A stretch of DNA of 14,212 bases from DASWHX01 sp036397995 (GCA_036397995.1 DASWHX010000037.1:1-14212); one strand, 5' to 3'. Positions 7,557-14,212 are shown, numbered from the stretch's first letter. Notes: generated by a model from the sequence alone, not told the origin. Numbers and translations: made by a program.

Positions 7557-7887
7557 GCCCTGAAATTTATGAATTTGAAATGTGTTAACGCAATGCAGTA
7601 AGGATTGATGGCGGTAAATACCTTCACCGTCAATTATTAATATCTTTGAAATTCAATAGTTGAAGCCTAAAAAATGCCGGAATAGGGCAATTTTCTTGCA
7701 TTAAACCAAAGATTATGGGTACGCAATATTCGATAACTCCATCTGATTTTATTTGCGTAAATGTATTTGAAAGTTTAATTTCCTTATATTTTTGTATAGA
7801 ATCTGCAAAAGTTAATTCAGGCTAATTCCCTTAGTAATTATTCTGGCTTCTTTTAACGATCGCCTTTTTAAACTTAATTTTTTTACG
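7557..7887. other. Divergent intergenic region between the acyltransferase and the RNA-binding protein gene
   Basis: This 331-bp stretch separates two divergent genes. On the acyltransferase side it holds an imperfect dyad, CGGTAAA-N4-TTCACCG in outline (7612-7629), about 55-75 bases upstream of that gene. On the other side it holds the promoter and leader of the RRM gene, listed separately. A TATCTTTG box at 7641-7648 on the + strand has no partner TTG at the right distance. A 36-codon ORF at about 7714 overlaps the RRM promoter and does not look coding. Confidence 0.5.
7766..7794 (+). promoter_or_regulatory. Promoter of the RRM RNA-binding protein gene
   Basis: A TAnnTTTG box, TATTTTTG at 7787-7794, lies 17 bp after a TTTG at 7766-7769. 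This resembles the Bacteroidota -33/-7 pattern, although the spacing is slightly short. Transcription would begin near 7800 and give a leader of roughly 85 nt before the ATG at 7888. That is long enough for post-transcriptional control, which is known for RRM and cold-shock genes generally but is not shown here. Confidence 0.45.
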
Positions 7888-8133
7888 ATGAACATTTTTG
7901 TTGCCAAATTAAACTACAAGACTTCCAGTGACACTCTTAGAGCTGCATTCGAAGCATTTGGTGAGGTATCCTCATCAAAGATCATCAGAGATCGGGAAAC
8001 AGGACGATCAAAAGGTTTCGGGTTTGTTGAAATGCCGGATGATACAGCCGGAATGGAAGCAATTCAAAAATTAAATGACACAGAACTGGATGGAAGACAA
8101 ATTGTAGTTAAACAAGCGAATCCAAAGGACTAA
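7888..8133 (+). CDS. Single-RRM RNA-binding protein
   Basis: The product is an 81-residue protein made of one complete RNA recognition motif, the usual size for bacterial Rbp-type proteins. RNP2 is IFVAKL (3-8) near the N-terminus. RNP1 is KGFGFVEM (42-49), with the aromatic residues F4, F44 and F46 that normally stack on single-stranded RNA bases. The remaining order (RAAFEAFGEV, then RDRETGRSKGFGFVEM, then AIQKLNDTELDGRQIVVKQA) follows the beta-alpha-beta-beta-alpha-beta fold. There is no glycine-rich tail. Such proteins are cytoplasmic and act on RNA stability, structure or translation, in some species during cold. This gene's targets are unknown. It is monocistronic, with its own promoter upstream and a strong terminator 32 bp after the stop. 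Confidence 0.95.
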   Translation: MNIFVAKLNYKTSSDTLRAAFEAFGEVSSSKIIRDRETGRSKGFGFVEMPDDTAGMEAIQKLNDTELDGRQIVVKQANPKD

Positions 8134-8164
8134 AAGATATAATCAATCTACCTAAAGGAATATG

Positions 8165-8196
8165 AAGGCTATCTCATTAACAGATAGCCTTTTTTG
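8165..8196 (+). terminator. Rho-independent terminator after the RRM gene
   Basis: A perfect 10-bp stem, AAGGCTATCT (8165-8174) with AGATAGCCTT (8182-8191), encloses a 7-nt loop and runs into a T-tract at 8190-8195. This is a textbook intrinsic terminator for + strand transcription. Read on the - strand the hairpin lacks a T-tract, so it would stop transcription from the right-hand operon only weakly, if at all. Confidence 0.93.
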
Positions 8197-8532
8197 TATG
8201 CAATTATTCCAATTTTCTTCTCAGAAATGCTTGCCCTTGAAAAATAATAATGCCCTGGGATGAAGCTAAATTCTATGTATCATCAGTTGGGACTATTCAT
8301 TATAGTTTAACTCATAGGAAGTAAACCCAACTGCTAAATTGTCTTTTCCTGCAATTATGAAATTATAACCTTTTTCAAGTATTTGTTTCTGTGGCGATTC
8401 TTCATTGTAGATTAATTCAAGCATATACTCAATTTGTTCCTTTGGCAAAACTTTCCCGAATGTGACAGGTCAGGTCTCGTAGACAATTTGCCTGACTTTG
8501 GGCAATTCATCATATTTTTTAAGTATGGTAAG
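8197..8532 (-). pseudogene. Decayed GNAT-family N-acetyltransferase
   Basis: One - strand frame reads through here as a recognisable but broken GNAT acetyltransferase. The intact pieces are ELPKVRQIVYET, then PVTFGKVLPKEQIEYMLEL, then NFIIAGKDNLAVGF and SYELNYNE. Farther on, in the same frame, IHRI and LHPRA correspond to the strand before the acetyl-CoA loop. Four in-frame stops interrupt it: 8470-8472 (TGA where the family has the Trp of ETWP), 8293-8295, 8266-8268 (TAG where a Tyr is expected) and 8221-8223. No start codon is left at the N-terminal end: the upstream codons are TAG-CTT-ACC-ATA. The acetyl-CoA-binding loop is unrecognisable. A functional protein would have about 150-165 residues, so this is a relic. 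Several stops in one kept frame mean old decay, not a sequencing error. Confidence 0.8.
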
Positions 8533-8683
8533 CTATTTTGCCAAGATAATACTGTGCAGTACCCACCCAGAAAACAGCCTTAAGCCAGTTGGCTGACTGG
8601 GGTGCCTCAATGAGTGCCATACCGAAAAAAAGAATAAAGACAGTAAAGTTTTTTCTGAGTTCTGGCTTACTCATTTTATGCAT
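8519..8683 (-). CDS. Small hypothetical membrane protein (54 aa)
   Basis: An ORF of 54 codons begins at ATG 8681-8683, with a second ATG three codons later at 8672-8674, and ends with TAA at 8519-8521. The product opens with the basic stretch MHKMSKPELRK. A hydrophobic segment, NFTVFILFFGMALIEA (12-27), follows, and then an aromatic-rich one, WLKAVFWVGTAQYYLGKIA (33-51), so it could be a small inner-membrane protein. It starts 29 bp downstream of the last DUF4386 gene on the same strand, and its 3' end overlaps the GNAT relic by a few bases. I do not recognise the family. The residue composition looks coding and the location suits the tail of the operon, but its short length leaves doubt. Confidence 0.5.
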   Translation of the reverse strand: MHKMSKPELRKNFTVFILFFGMALIEAPQSANWLKAVFWVGTAQYYLGKIAYHT

Positions 8684-8712
8684 TGACTTAATGAGCAATC
8701 AGTCTAATTCAA

Positions 8713-9414
8713 TTAAGTTGGTTTAGCTACCTCCTCTCTCACGCGAATGCCCTTAATCAATAACCATAACATTAAGACAAGTTCACCAAACATGGCAGGC
8801 ATGCCCACTGTAAAAACCAAGTCCTTGTACAGCGGGAATACAATACTTGTAAAACTTAATAGAACATACACAGTTCCGTTAACAATTAACCAAATACCTA
8901 ACAAACGTGGGATGAAATTAGACTGGTATATCAGGATGGCTAAAGGAAAGAGCCACAACCCCCAAAATAATTCCAACGCCAACACACTATAATCATTGAT
9001 TTTGAGAAACAACATGGCTAAGTCTTGTCGTTGGAGCACTTCAAAGGATGTTAAAACTTCACCCTTTAATATCATTAGCGTAGCTATACTAAATCCACCT
9101 TTAATAAAAGCCACGGGCACCTGTGCAATTACAAATGCAACCAGAAGTTTGGCATAGTGCTCATTAACGGATTTGAACAATTGATAAAAGACCCAAACGA
9201 GAAAAATCCAAATGGTGCTGGTAATTAATCCTGAAAATATGCTCGAGCGAAATAACAGCTCGTGTGTGAGAATATTTTGAGCAGAGGCAACGTGATCACC
9301 TGCTACAAAAATCTTCGGTGATACAAAAAACATGTCGTAGAATCCCGTTACTATCCATAGAAAGAACAAGAAGCCCGCCAAACGGGCCGTTCTTTTGAGT
9401 TGATTATTGTCCAT
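8713..9414 (-). CDS. DUF4386 family integral membrane protein
   Basis: The product has 233 residues and fits the DUF4386 family. The typical start RTARLAGFLFFLWIVTG is followed by a periplasmic-type stretch (SPKIFVAGDHVASAQN) and FRSSI, then by five further hydrophobic helices. Landmarks shared with the two paralogues here are YQLFKSVNEHYAKLL, the IPRLLGIWLIVNG segment and a C-terminal WLLIKGIR. The protein is predicted to lie entirely in the cytoplasmic membrane, with about six helices. No catalytic residues are evident and the family's function is unknown. It lies 22 bp after the preceding DUF4386 gene, in the same direction, so it is probably cotranscribed with it. Its closest relative in the window is the DUF4386 protein at 13203-13937, not its immediate neighbour. 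Confidence 0.87.
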   Translation of the reverse strand: MDNNQLKRTARLAGFLFFLWIVTGFYDMFFVSPKIFVAGDHVASAQNILTHELLFRSSIFSGLITSTIWIFLVWVFYQLFKSVNEHYAKLLVAFVIAQVPVAFIKGGFSIATLMILKGEVLTSFEVLQRQDLAMLFLKINDYSVLALELFWGLWLFPLAILIYQSNFIPRLLGIWLIVNGTVYVLLSFTSIVFPLYKDLVFTVGMPAMFGELVLMLWLLIKGIRVREEVAKPT

Positions 9415-9436
9415 AATGCTTAGTGTTTATGGCTTA

Positions 9437-10171
9437 TTAACTTTCATTGGATGCATACTTATTCCATTCAGTTTCATTTACTCCTTTAATTAACATCGTT
9501 AGCGCTAACGACATTTCTCCAATAAAGACGGGCGGCATAACAATCATGAATACAATCCCGGAAAACTGCGGTGCTAATATGAGCATGACGCTATTAACCA
9601 GATACCCCACACCAGAAAGGATGTACAGAATGCCAATGAATTTCGGGAGGTAGTTTGACTTGTATATTAAAAAGCCGGTAATGAGAAAATAAGGACCAAA
9701 CATTAACAAGGCTATTCCAAATCCAAATACATGACTCTTCATGCTAAGGCTTACCATCGCTCCAAGCTGCTCAGTTGTGAAAGCTTGAAGATATGCGGGT
9801 GCACCTATCGGAAATAACACCTCTACAAGTTGTATGATATATACTGTCTGAATGGTAGCAGCCGACAGGTTGAAAAAGGCTGCCAGCATAGCCAAGTCTT
9901 TGTTGACTGGCTTTGTTAACTTATACATTATCAGAATAAGGCCGAAAACGATTATGGATGATAGAAATTCAGCAATGATACCGAGTCGCCAGAAAAACTC
10001 ATTTTCCTTAAGGCTCGCCATGGTAGCCATAGCATCACCCGGAATAACTATGCTATCTCTCACAATCATTTCATAAAAAATGCCAAGGCCTATGATTAAA
10101 AGATACAAAACGCCACCAATCCTGGCATAAATCTGCGGTGATACTTCACTTCTGATGTTGGTTGAATTCAT
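9437..10171 (-). CDS. DUF4386 family integral membrane protein
   Basis: The product is a 244-residue membrane protein of the DUF4386 family, the most divergent of the three copies in this window. It begins with a short polar tail (MNSTNIRSEVSPQ), then IYARIGGVLYLLIIGLGIF as helix 1. An outward stretch with DAMATMASLKENEFFWRLGI follows, then about five more helices. The family landmarks MYKLTKPVNKDLAML, LPKFIGILYILSGVGYLV and MLIKGVNETEW are present. The function is unknown. The start at 10171 lies 70 bp after the permease stop, a gap that could contain a weak internal promoter, but the shared strand and family suggest membership of the same operon. No signal peptide separate from helix 1 is evident. 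Confidence 0.87.
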   Translation of the reverse strand: MNSTNIRSEVSPQIYARIGGVLYLLIIGLGIFYEMIVRDSIVIPGDAMATMASLKENEFFWRLGIIAEFLSSIIVFGLILIMYKLTKPVNKDLAMLAAFFNLSAATIQTVYIIQLVEVLFPIGAPAYLQAFTTEQLGAMVSLSMKSHVFGFGIALLMFGPYFLITGFLIYKSNYLPKFIGILYILSGVGYLVNSVMLILAPQFSGIVFMIVMPPVFIGEMSLALTMLIKGVNETEWNKYASNES

Positions 10172-10241
10172 GTATTTTTTTTATAGTTAATTATTTTTTT
10201 TTGAGGGAGCACAAAGGTTTGATTTTCCTCTTGAAATCTTA

Positions 10242-12848
10242 CTACTCCATCTTCAATCCAATTACAGGTTTTGATTTCATTATCCGCCAAATCTGTGTAG
10301 CAACGGTTGCCAATAAAACAAGCGTGGTAATCATAACCGAGATGATAGTACCAGAGAAGGTAATCGGCATGTGATACTCATTGCTGAAAGTTATCATCCA
10401 GGTTCCAAGCCATTGACCAAGTGGAGCCCCCATGATCAGGGCAAGCAAGAACAGAACCAGGTATTGATTGGTCACATTAGCTGAAATATTTTTAAGACCG
10501 GCACCCAGTACCTTTCTAATACTGAATTCTTTGATGCGCCCTTCCACATTGAGACGCACCAGGCCGTAAAGTCCAAGCGTTGCTAATGTAATTGCCAAAA
10601 AAGCAAAAACTTTCCAAACCAGTTTATAGATTCCAATTTCCTGGTAGTAAAAGCCCCAAACGTCTTGTTGAAGTCCACCATCAAATGGAATTTCAGGGAA
10701 AAGTTCGGACCAGCCAGCTTGAAGAGATTTGTAAAGCTGAATCTCCGATCCACTTCGTGCTTTCAGGGAGAGAAACCGATAATCCGCTTTGTCGGCCACG
10801 TTGAAAATGATGGGGCGTACGGTTTGGGAGAACGAATAGCTATGAAATTCTTTAAGCACGCCAATCACTTCATATTGAATGGTGTCGATTTGAAATACCT
10901 GGCCGATGGAATTTTCTCCAATATTTTTGGCCAGTGTTTCATTGATAATAACAGCCTGCCGGTCGCTGCCTTCAAAGTCATGAAATACTCGTCCCTCCTT
11001 TAGCTCAAGGCCGATCGTTTCGAAATATTTCGAATCGACCGAGAGTTGATCGACTTCATAATTTCGATCCGGAAAATGCAGCACAGTTGACTTGTGATTT
11101 TTACCCACATGATGAGTTGAACCGGATATCGATAATACGTCAGGGTTTTGGGCTATGATCGCACTCAGTTTTTCAAAAGAGGACTGATCCGGAACCTTAG
11201 CATACAGTGCATCAGCCGGGTTATAGCCCCAACTGCGCTTGCTCATGTAATCGGTGTTCTGCGTGAACATTACCGACATGGTGATGAAAACGCAGGCAAA
11301 TATTAATTGAAAACACAAGAACACTTTCGTCAGCAGGTTTCGCTGACCAAACTTAACACTGCCCTTCAAAATTGTAACCGCATGGAACCGCGAAATGTAA
11401 AAGGCCGGATAAATTCCAGAGGCGATACTGGTGACCAGTAAGATAATGGGAAGATAGATCCAGAGGTTTACATCCGTGAACCGGAAATCCATGTTGAAAT
11501 GCCAGAGTGATTCAAATCCTGGAATGAAAAAAAAGTACCCCAGTGCTACTCCAATGATCAACGTAAACGAAGTAAGCACCATATTCTCCGTGAGGAACTG
11601 CACAATAACTACTTTTCGGGTAGCCCCTATAGATTTTCGCACGCCAATCTCTTTCAATCTTTTTGCAGCCGTGGCGATAGCAATGTTTATGTAGTTTACG
11701 CAGGCGAGTGCCAGCATGAACACCGCGATAACCACCATGAAATAAATGGATACATAATTGCTTTTTGAACTTCTGGAGATATCGTCTTTAATATATTCCG
11801 ACTGCTCGTGCAGTGTGGCTAACGGCTCGAATGAGAATGACGAAATAGCCCAATCTTCTTTCACCACATCATTTTGTAACGATTTATACTTTTCCATTTT
11901 CGATTTGATGGACACCAGATCGGAAGGCTTGTCGACTTGAATGAACGTGGCGTTGACAAATGCATTCCAATCATAATAGTTGTAACCAGGGTCAGTCGTG
12001 CGGAAGTTTTCGAAATTGATCAAAAAGTCAAAACTAATAGTGCGTGCCTTGGGAAATTCTGCGGCTACGCCTGCAACCTTGAAAGCCTTGCTTTGCTCCT
12101 TCCCGTAAATCATCAGGATGCTTTGACCGATGGGGTTTTCATCTCCAAAGTATTTTACCGACATCGGTTCGCTCAGGATGATGCTGTTAAAATCTTTCAA
12201 TGACCGGGCTGTTCCCCACTTGAGCGGAAAGGTAAACATTTCAAGAAACTCCGGGTCGACATACCGTACGCGTTCATGGAAAACATTGTCGTCATACTTC
12301 ATCACCACACTGCGGTCTTCAATTCTGCACACGGTTTTGATTTGAGCGAAATCGTCACGCAGCATTTCACCAATCGGCCGCGGTGTTGTTCCATACTGCT
12401 GGTTCACGCCATCCCGGTTAGCATAAAAAGTGGTGAGATAAACAGAATGCTTGTTTTCATGAAATTGATCAGTACTGAATGTCCAGCGCGCAAAAGCATA
12501 TGCAAACACACACAACCCGATTGCTATAGCCAGACCAAATACATTAATGAATGAATTGACCGGGTTTTTCATTAAACCTCTAAACGAAACTTTAAAATAG
12601 TTTTTGAACATGCTGTATTGATTTAAATAGTTAATAAACTCCAGGTTTTTGATCAGGTTGGGTCGTAAGAGTTTTATCATCTCCCAGGTATACATTCTTT
12701 TTGCTTTGCGAACCGAAAAACGCTCGGAATTCTCATAGAAGATTTCTTCCATGTCGCCTTCAATCTCCTCGAAGTACTTCTCCTTCAAAAAGAACCGGAG
12801 GAATTTCACAGGCCACTGTGGTGGATGGAAGGAATGAGCGTTGTTCAT
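10242..12848 (-). CDS. MacB/FtsX-type ABC permease with N-terminal permease prefix domain
   Basis: The product is an 868-residue permease. Residues 1-75 form a cytoplasmic prefix (FLKEKYFEEIEGDMEEIFYEN) like the prefix domains found on Bacteroidota permeases that accompany PadR regulators. Helix 1 (about 98-121) leads to a periplasmic MacB-type core domain (about 122-360), then the first FtsX helices with the coupling-like segment KRLKEIGVRKSIGATRK (396-412) and helices at about 420-441 and 464-486. The pattern repeats: helix 505-528, a second periplasmic domain of about 210 residues, helix 742-764, the segment GRIKEFSIRKVLGAG (770-784), and final helices to 857. This is the fused double-FtsX layout. 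Such proteins work with a separate ATPase in mechanotransmission or export; none is encoded in this operon. The start overlaps the padR-like stop (ATGA), so the two are translationally coupled. Confidence 0.9.
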   Translation of the reverse strand: MNNAHSFHPPQWPVKFLRFFLKEKYFEEIEGDMEEIFYENSERFSVRKAKRMYTWEMIKLLRPNLIKNLEFINYLNQYSMFKNYFKVSFRGLMKNPVNSFINVFGLAIAIGLCVFAYAFARWTFSTDQFHENKHSVYLTTFYANRDGVNQQYGTTPRPIGEMLRDDFAQIKTVCRIEDRSVVMKYDDNVFHERVRYVDPEFLEMFTFPLKWGTARSLKDFNSIILSEPMSVKYFGDENPIGQSILMIYGKEQSKAFKVAGVAAEFPKARTISFDFLINFENFRTTDPGYNYYDWNAFVNATFIQVDKPSDLVSIKSKMEKYKSLQNDVVKEDWAISSFSFEPLATLHEQSEYIKDDISRSSKSNYVSIYFMVVIAVFMLALACVNYINIAIATAAKRLKEIGVRKSIGATRKVVIVQFLTENMVLTSFTLIIGVALGYFFFIPGFESLWHFNMDFRFTDVNLWIYLPIILLVTSIASGIYPAFYISRFHAVTILKGSVKFGQRNLLTKVFLCFQLIFACVFITMSVMFTQNTDYMSKRSWGYNPADALYAKVPDQSSFEKLSAIIAQNPDVLSISGSTHHVGKNHKSTVLHFPDRNYEVDQLSVDSKYFETIGLELKEGRVFHDFEGSDRQAVIINETLAKNIGENSIGQVFQIDTIQYEVIGVLKEFHSYSFSQTVRPIIFNVADKADYRFLSLKARSGSEIQLYKSLQAGWSELFPEIPFDGGLQQDVWGFYYQEIGIYKLVWKVFAFLAITLATLGLYGLVRLNVEGRIKEFSIRKVLGAGLKNISANVTNQYLVLFLLALIMGAPLGQWLGTWMITFSNEYHMPITFSGTIISVMITTLVLLATVATQIWRIMKSKPVIGLKME

Positions 12849-13183
12849 ATCACCTTCAATTCATAAGCAAGCCTGGGAATGGCACTCCACAGACCGGCTC
12901 GAATGTCTTTCATCTCTTGCAGCACTTTACGGCCGTGTGAGGTAGTGGCATAAATCCGCTTGCGTTTGCCGCCACGCTTCTGAGTGGCTTCTCCAAATTG
13001 AGAAGTGAGAAACCCTTTCTCTTCCATACGTTTGAGTGAGGATTGGATGGAACCAACGCTTAATTTATGTTTAAGTCGTTCTTCCAATTCCCGCTTTATC
13101 TCTACTCCATAGGCATCTTGTTGGAGTACTGCTACTGTTAAGAGTACCAGTTCTTCAAATTCTCCGAGTTTGGTTTTCTTCAT
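12845..13183 (-). CDS. PadR-family transcriptional regulator
   Basis: The product is a 112-residue PadR-type winged-helix repressor. Its N-terminus is KLGEFEELVLLTVAVL. The family's AYG motif (24-26) precedes IKRELEERL. The recognition helix region is SVGSIQSSLKRMEEKG (42-57). The wing is KRGGKRKRIYATTSHG (69-84), and the C-terminal dimerisation helix follows. I chose the ATG at 13181-13183; the longer reading from 13237 adds 18 residues (MCRRKRQLFINKTW...) with no family similarity and overlaps the previous gene. The chosen start lies 19 bp after the DUF4386 stop. The stop overlaps the permease start by four bases. By context it should control this operon, perhaps in response to a small molecule or to membrane stress handled by the permease. 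The ligand is unknown. Confidence 0.92.
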   Translation of the reverse strand: MKKTKLGEFEELVLLTVAVLQQDAYGVEIKRELEERLKHKLSVGSIQSSLKRMEEKGFLTSQFGEATQKRGGKRKRIYATTSHGRKVLQEMKDIRAGLWSAIPRLAYELKVI

Positions 13184-13202
13184 ATTATTTATATTCCAGG
13201 TT

Positions 13203-13937
13203 TTATTGATGAACAACTGCCTTTTTCTCCTGCACACCCTTGATCAGGAACCATAGCAGGGCCAGGGCATATCCCACCGTAGTGTACATCAGGAACGACC
13301 GTACCATCACATAGTCAGTTCGCTGCAGGAGAATAGAGATGCAACAGTCCGCGACATAACCCACTCCACCAATGATCAACAGTATCCCAATAATCCGCGG
13401 TGCGAACCCGGATCGGAAAACCAGCATCCCAAAAGGAATGAAACACAGTCCCAGGAAGAGCTTGCCCATGCCAGCCCCAACTGCATACCGAGGCATGCGC
13501 ATCAAGAAATATGCAGCCTCCTGTTGTTGAGCTACATCAAAAGTCAAACGGGGCTCACTTTTTAGAATCATTAGTGCTGTGAAGTTGAAGACTTCAAAGA
13601 CAAAGACGACCGGGACCTGGGCCAGTACAGAGAATATCATAAGCCGGGACAGATGTTTGTCTACCGGCCTGAAAATGCGGTGGAACAGCAGTACCATCAT
13701 CACAAAAATTAAGAAGCCTGCGAGGTGGGTGACGATTGAGGTTCGAAAAATGAATTCATTTGAAAGCAGATTATTAGCGGTCGCAACGGGATCCTGAGCC
13801 ACAAAGATCTTCTGGGGGACATAGAACTGGTCCCAGAGTGCCAGGGGGACACACAGAAAGAAAAATAATGCGGCAGCAAGCCTTGCTGTTTTGCTGGCCT
13901 GCCTGGCAGACAGGTTCGATTCCAAGATTGCTTCCAT
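13203..13937 (-). CDS. DUF4386 family integral membrane protein, first gene of the operon
   Basis: The product is a 244-residue DUF4386 membrane protein. After a polar N-terminus (MEAILESNLSARQASKTARL) comes helix 1. It is followed by VPQKIFVAQDPVATANNLLS and FRTSI, nearly matching the VSPKIFVAGDHVASAQNIL segment of the copy at 8713-9414, so the two are close paralogues. Further landmarks are FHRIFRPVDKHLSRLM, FAPRIIGILLIIGGVGYVAD and WFLIKGVQEKK. About six helices are expected and no signal peptide. It contains two adjacent cysteines (ADCCIS) in a late helix. It lies 19 bp before the PadR gene, directly behind the presumed operon promoter with the 16-bp repeats. The function is unknown; the position suggests that it is made together with the regulator and permease. 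Confidence 0.87.
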   Translation of the reverse strand: MEAILESNLSARQASKTARLAAALFFFLCVPLALWDQFYVPQKIFVAQDPVATANNLLSNEFIFRTSIVTHLAGFLIFVMMVLLFHRIFRPVDKHLSRLMIFSVLAQVPVVFVFEVFNFTALMILKSEPRLTFDVAQQQEAAYFLMRMPRYAVGAGMGKLFLGLCFIPFGMLVFRSGFAPRIIGILLIIGGVGYVADCCISILLQRTDYVMVRSFLMYTTVGYALALLWFLIKGVQEKKAVVHQ

Positions 13938-13997
13938 ATTTATAAATTAAGACAATGGGCTTTCAAAAGGTCCGCAGAGTCAATATAATGATATTAA

Positions 13998-14047
13998 TCG
14001 TAATTGTAGTAAAAATAGTTACATATTTTATTCGTAATTGTAGTAAA
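13998..14047. promoter_or_regulatory. Two exact 16-bp direct repeats upstream of the DUF4386-PadR-permease operon
   Basis: TCGTAATTGTAGTAAA occurs at 13998-14013 and again, unchanged, at 14032-14047, a period of 34 bp or about three helical turns. On the - strand the unit reads TTTACTACAATTACGA. The repeats lie 61-110 bases upstream of the first operon gene and are the only obvious regulatory-looking element there. They could bind the PadR protein of the operon or another repressor. The half-site TACTACA also resembles those of BlaI/MecI-type repressors, but no such gene is in view. Confidence 0.55.
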
Positions 14048-14059
14048 TATTTATATTTG

Positions 14060-14082
14060 TTCGAAACTGTCAAAATTTCGAA
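14060..14082. repeat. Inverted repeat TTCGAAA-N9-TTTCGAA
   Basis: A perfect 7-bp inverted repeat with a 9-nt spacer lies 14-36 bases beyond the stop of the partial - strand gene at the right edge and 13 bases from the nearer 16-bp direct repeat. It could form a weak terminator hairpin for that gene, although no T-tract follows, or serve as a protein-binding dyad for the operon promoter. Confidence 0.4.
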
Positions 14083-14095
14083 GATAAGTCCAATC

Positions 14096-14212
14096 CTATA
14101 ACTTTTTAATTATGACCTGAAAATTGAAGTTGCCGAACCCCTTCGCTGCTTGTGCGGAAATATTAACGCCTTTATAAGAACCATAATCCCAATGTAACTT
14201 CAAAAATACTGA
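14096..14212 (-). CDS. C-terminal end of an unidentified protein (partial)
   Basis: From the right edge one - strand frame is open for 38 codons to a TAG at 14096-14098. It reads SVFLKLHWDYGSYKGVNISA and continues with AKGFGNFNFQVIIKKL. The alternating aromatic and polar residues look protein-like and could suit beta-strands. I do not recognise a family, and 38 open codons are not proof. If it is real, it lies just upstream of the DUF4386 operon on the same strand, separated by the inverted repeat and the direct repeats. Confidence 0.42.
   Translation of the reverse strand, partial: SVFLKLHWDYGSYKGVNISAQAAKGFGNFNFQVIIKKL

Noticed and set aside
7641..7648. TATCTTTG promoter box on the + strand
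   Set aside because: No TTG lies 17-23 bp upstream, and a better placed promoter at 7766-7794 precedes the RRM gene.
7714..7824. A 36-codon + strand ORF (MGTQYSITPSDFICVN...) upstream of the RRM gene
   Set aside because: It overlaps the promoter elements of the RRM gene, has no recognisable similarity or initiation signal, and is short enough to be random.
10665..11003. 112-codon + strand ORF opposite the permease gene
   Set aside because: It is a shadow of a clearly coding - strand gene with intact FtsX/MacB features. It has no recognisable domain of its own.
13184..13237. Extended N-terminus of the PadR protein
   Set aside because: The extra 18 residues overlap the upstream DUF4386 gene and have no PadR character. 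The ATG at 13181-13183 gives a normal-length protein starting at the conserved KLGEFEEL.

Overview
The window looks like a chromosomal segment of a Bacteroidota bacterium, most likely order Cytophagales. This is inferred from four things: an AT-rich composition; genes without clear Shine-Dalgarno sequences; putative promoters of the TTG / TAnnTTTG type; and gene families common in that group (a short RRM RNA-binding protein, PadR paired with a large permease carrying an N-terminal prefix domain, and DUF4386 membrane proteins). No rRNA, tRNA, CRISPR array or transposase gene was seen.

Left part (1-2143, + strand). The end of a sensor histidine kinase overlaps the start of an OmpR-type response regulator, so the two form a coupled two-component system. 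A radical SAM protein of the spore-photolyase-like PA0069/Rv2578c type follows behind an AT-rich dyad. Its stop codon interlocks with that of the convergent gene in a shared TTAA.

Middle part (2140-7556, - strand). A 1024-residue ABCG-like half transporter carries an N-terminal TerB-like domain and a very long loop before its last membrane segment. Next is a compact higBA toxin-antitoxin module. It has its own promoter and a palindromic operator candidate, and it is bounded by inverted, attC-like GTTAGGY boxes, which makes it look like a mobile cassette or cassette remnant. Then comes a PlsC-type acyltransferase with a C-terminal membrane domain.

Around 7.8-8.2 kb on the + strand sits an RRM RNA-binding protein gene with its own promoter, a roughly 85-nt leader and a strong intrinsic terminator.

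Right part (8197-13937, - strand). An apparent operon reads, in transcription order: DUF4386 protein, PadR regulator, MacB/FtsX-type permease, DUF4386 protein, DUF4386 protein, and probably a 54-residue membrane ORF. It ends against a decayed GNAT acetyltransferase pseudogene with four in-frame stops. The operon's upstream region holds two exact 16-bp direct repeats 34 bp apart, good candidates for operators. At the right edge is a possible C-terminal end of another - strand gene.

The best candidates for something not routinely described are the attC-like bounded higBA unit and the PadR/permease operon carrying three DUF4386 paralogues and no ATPase.
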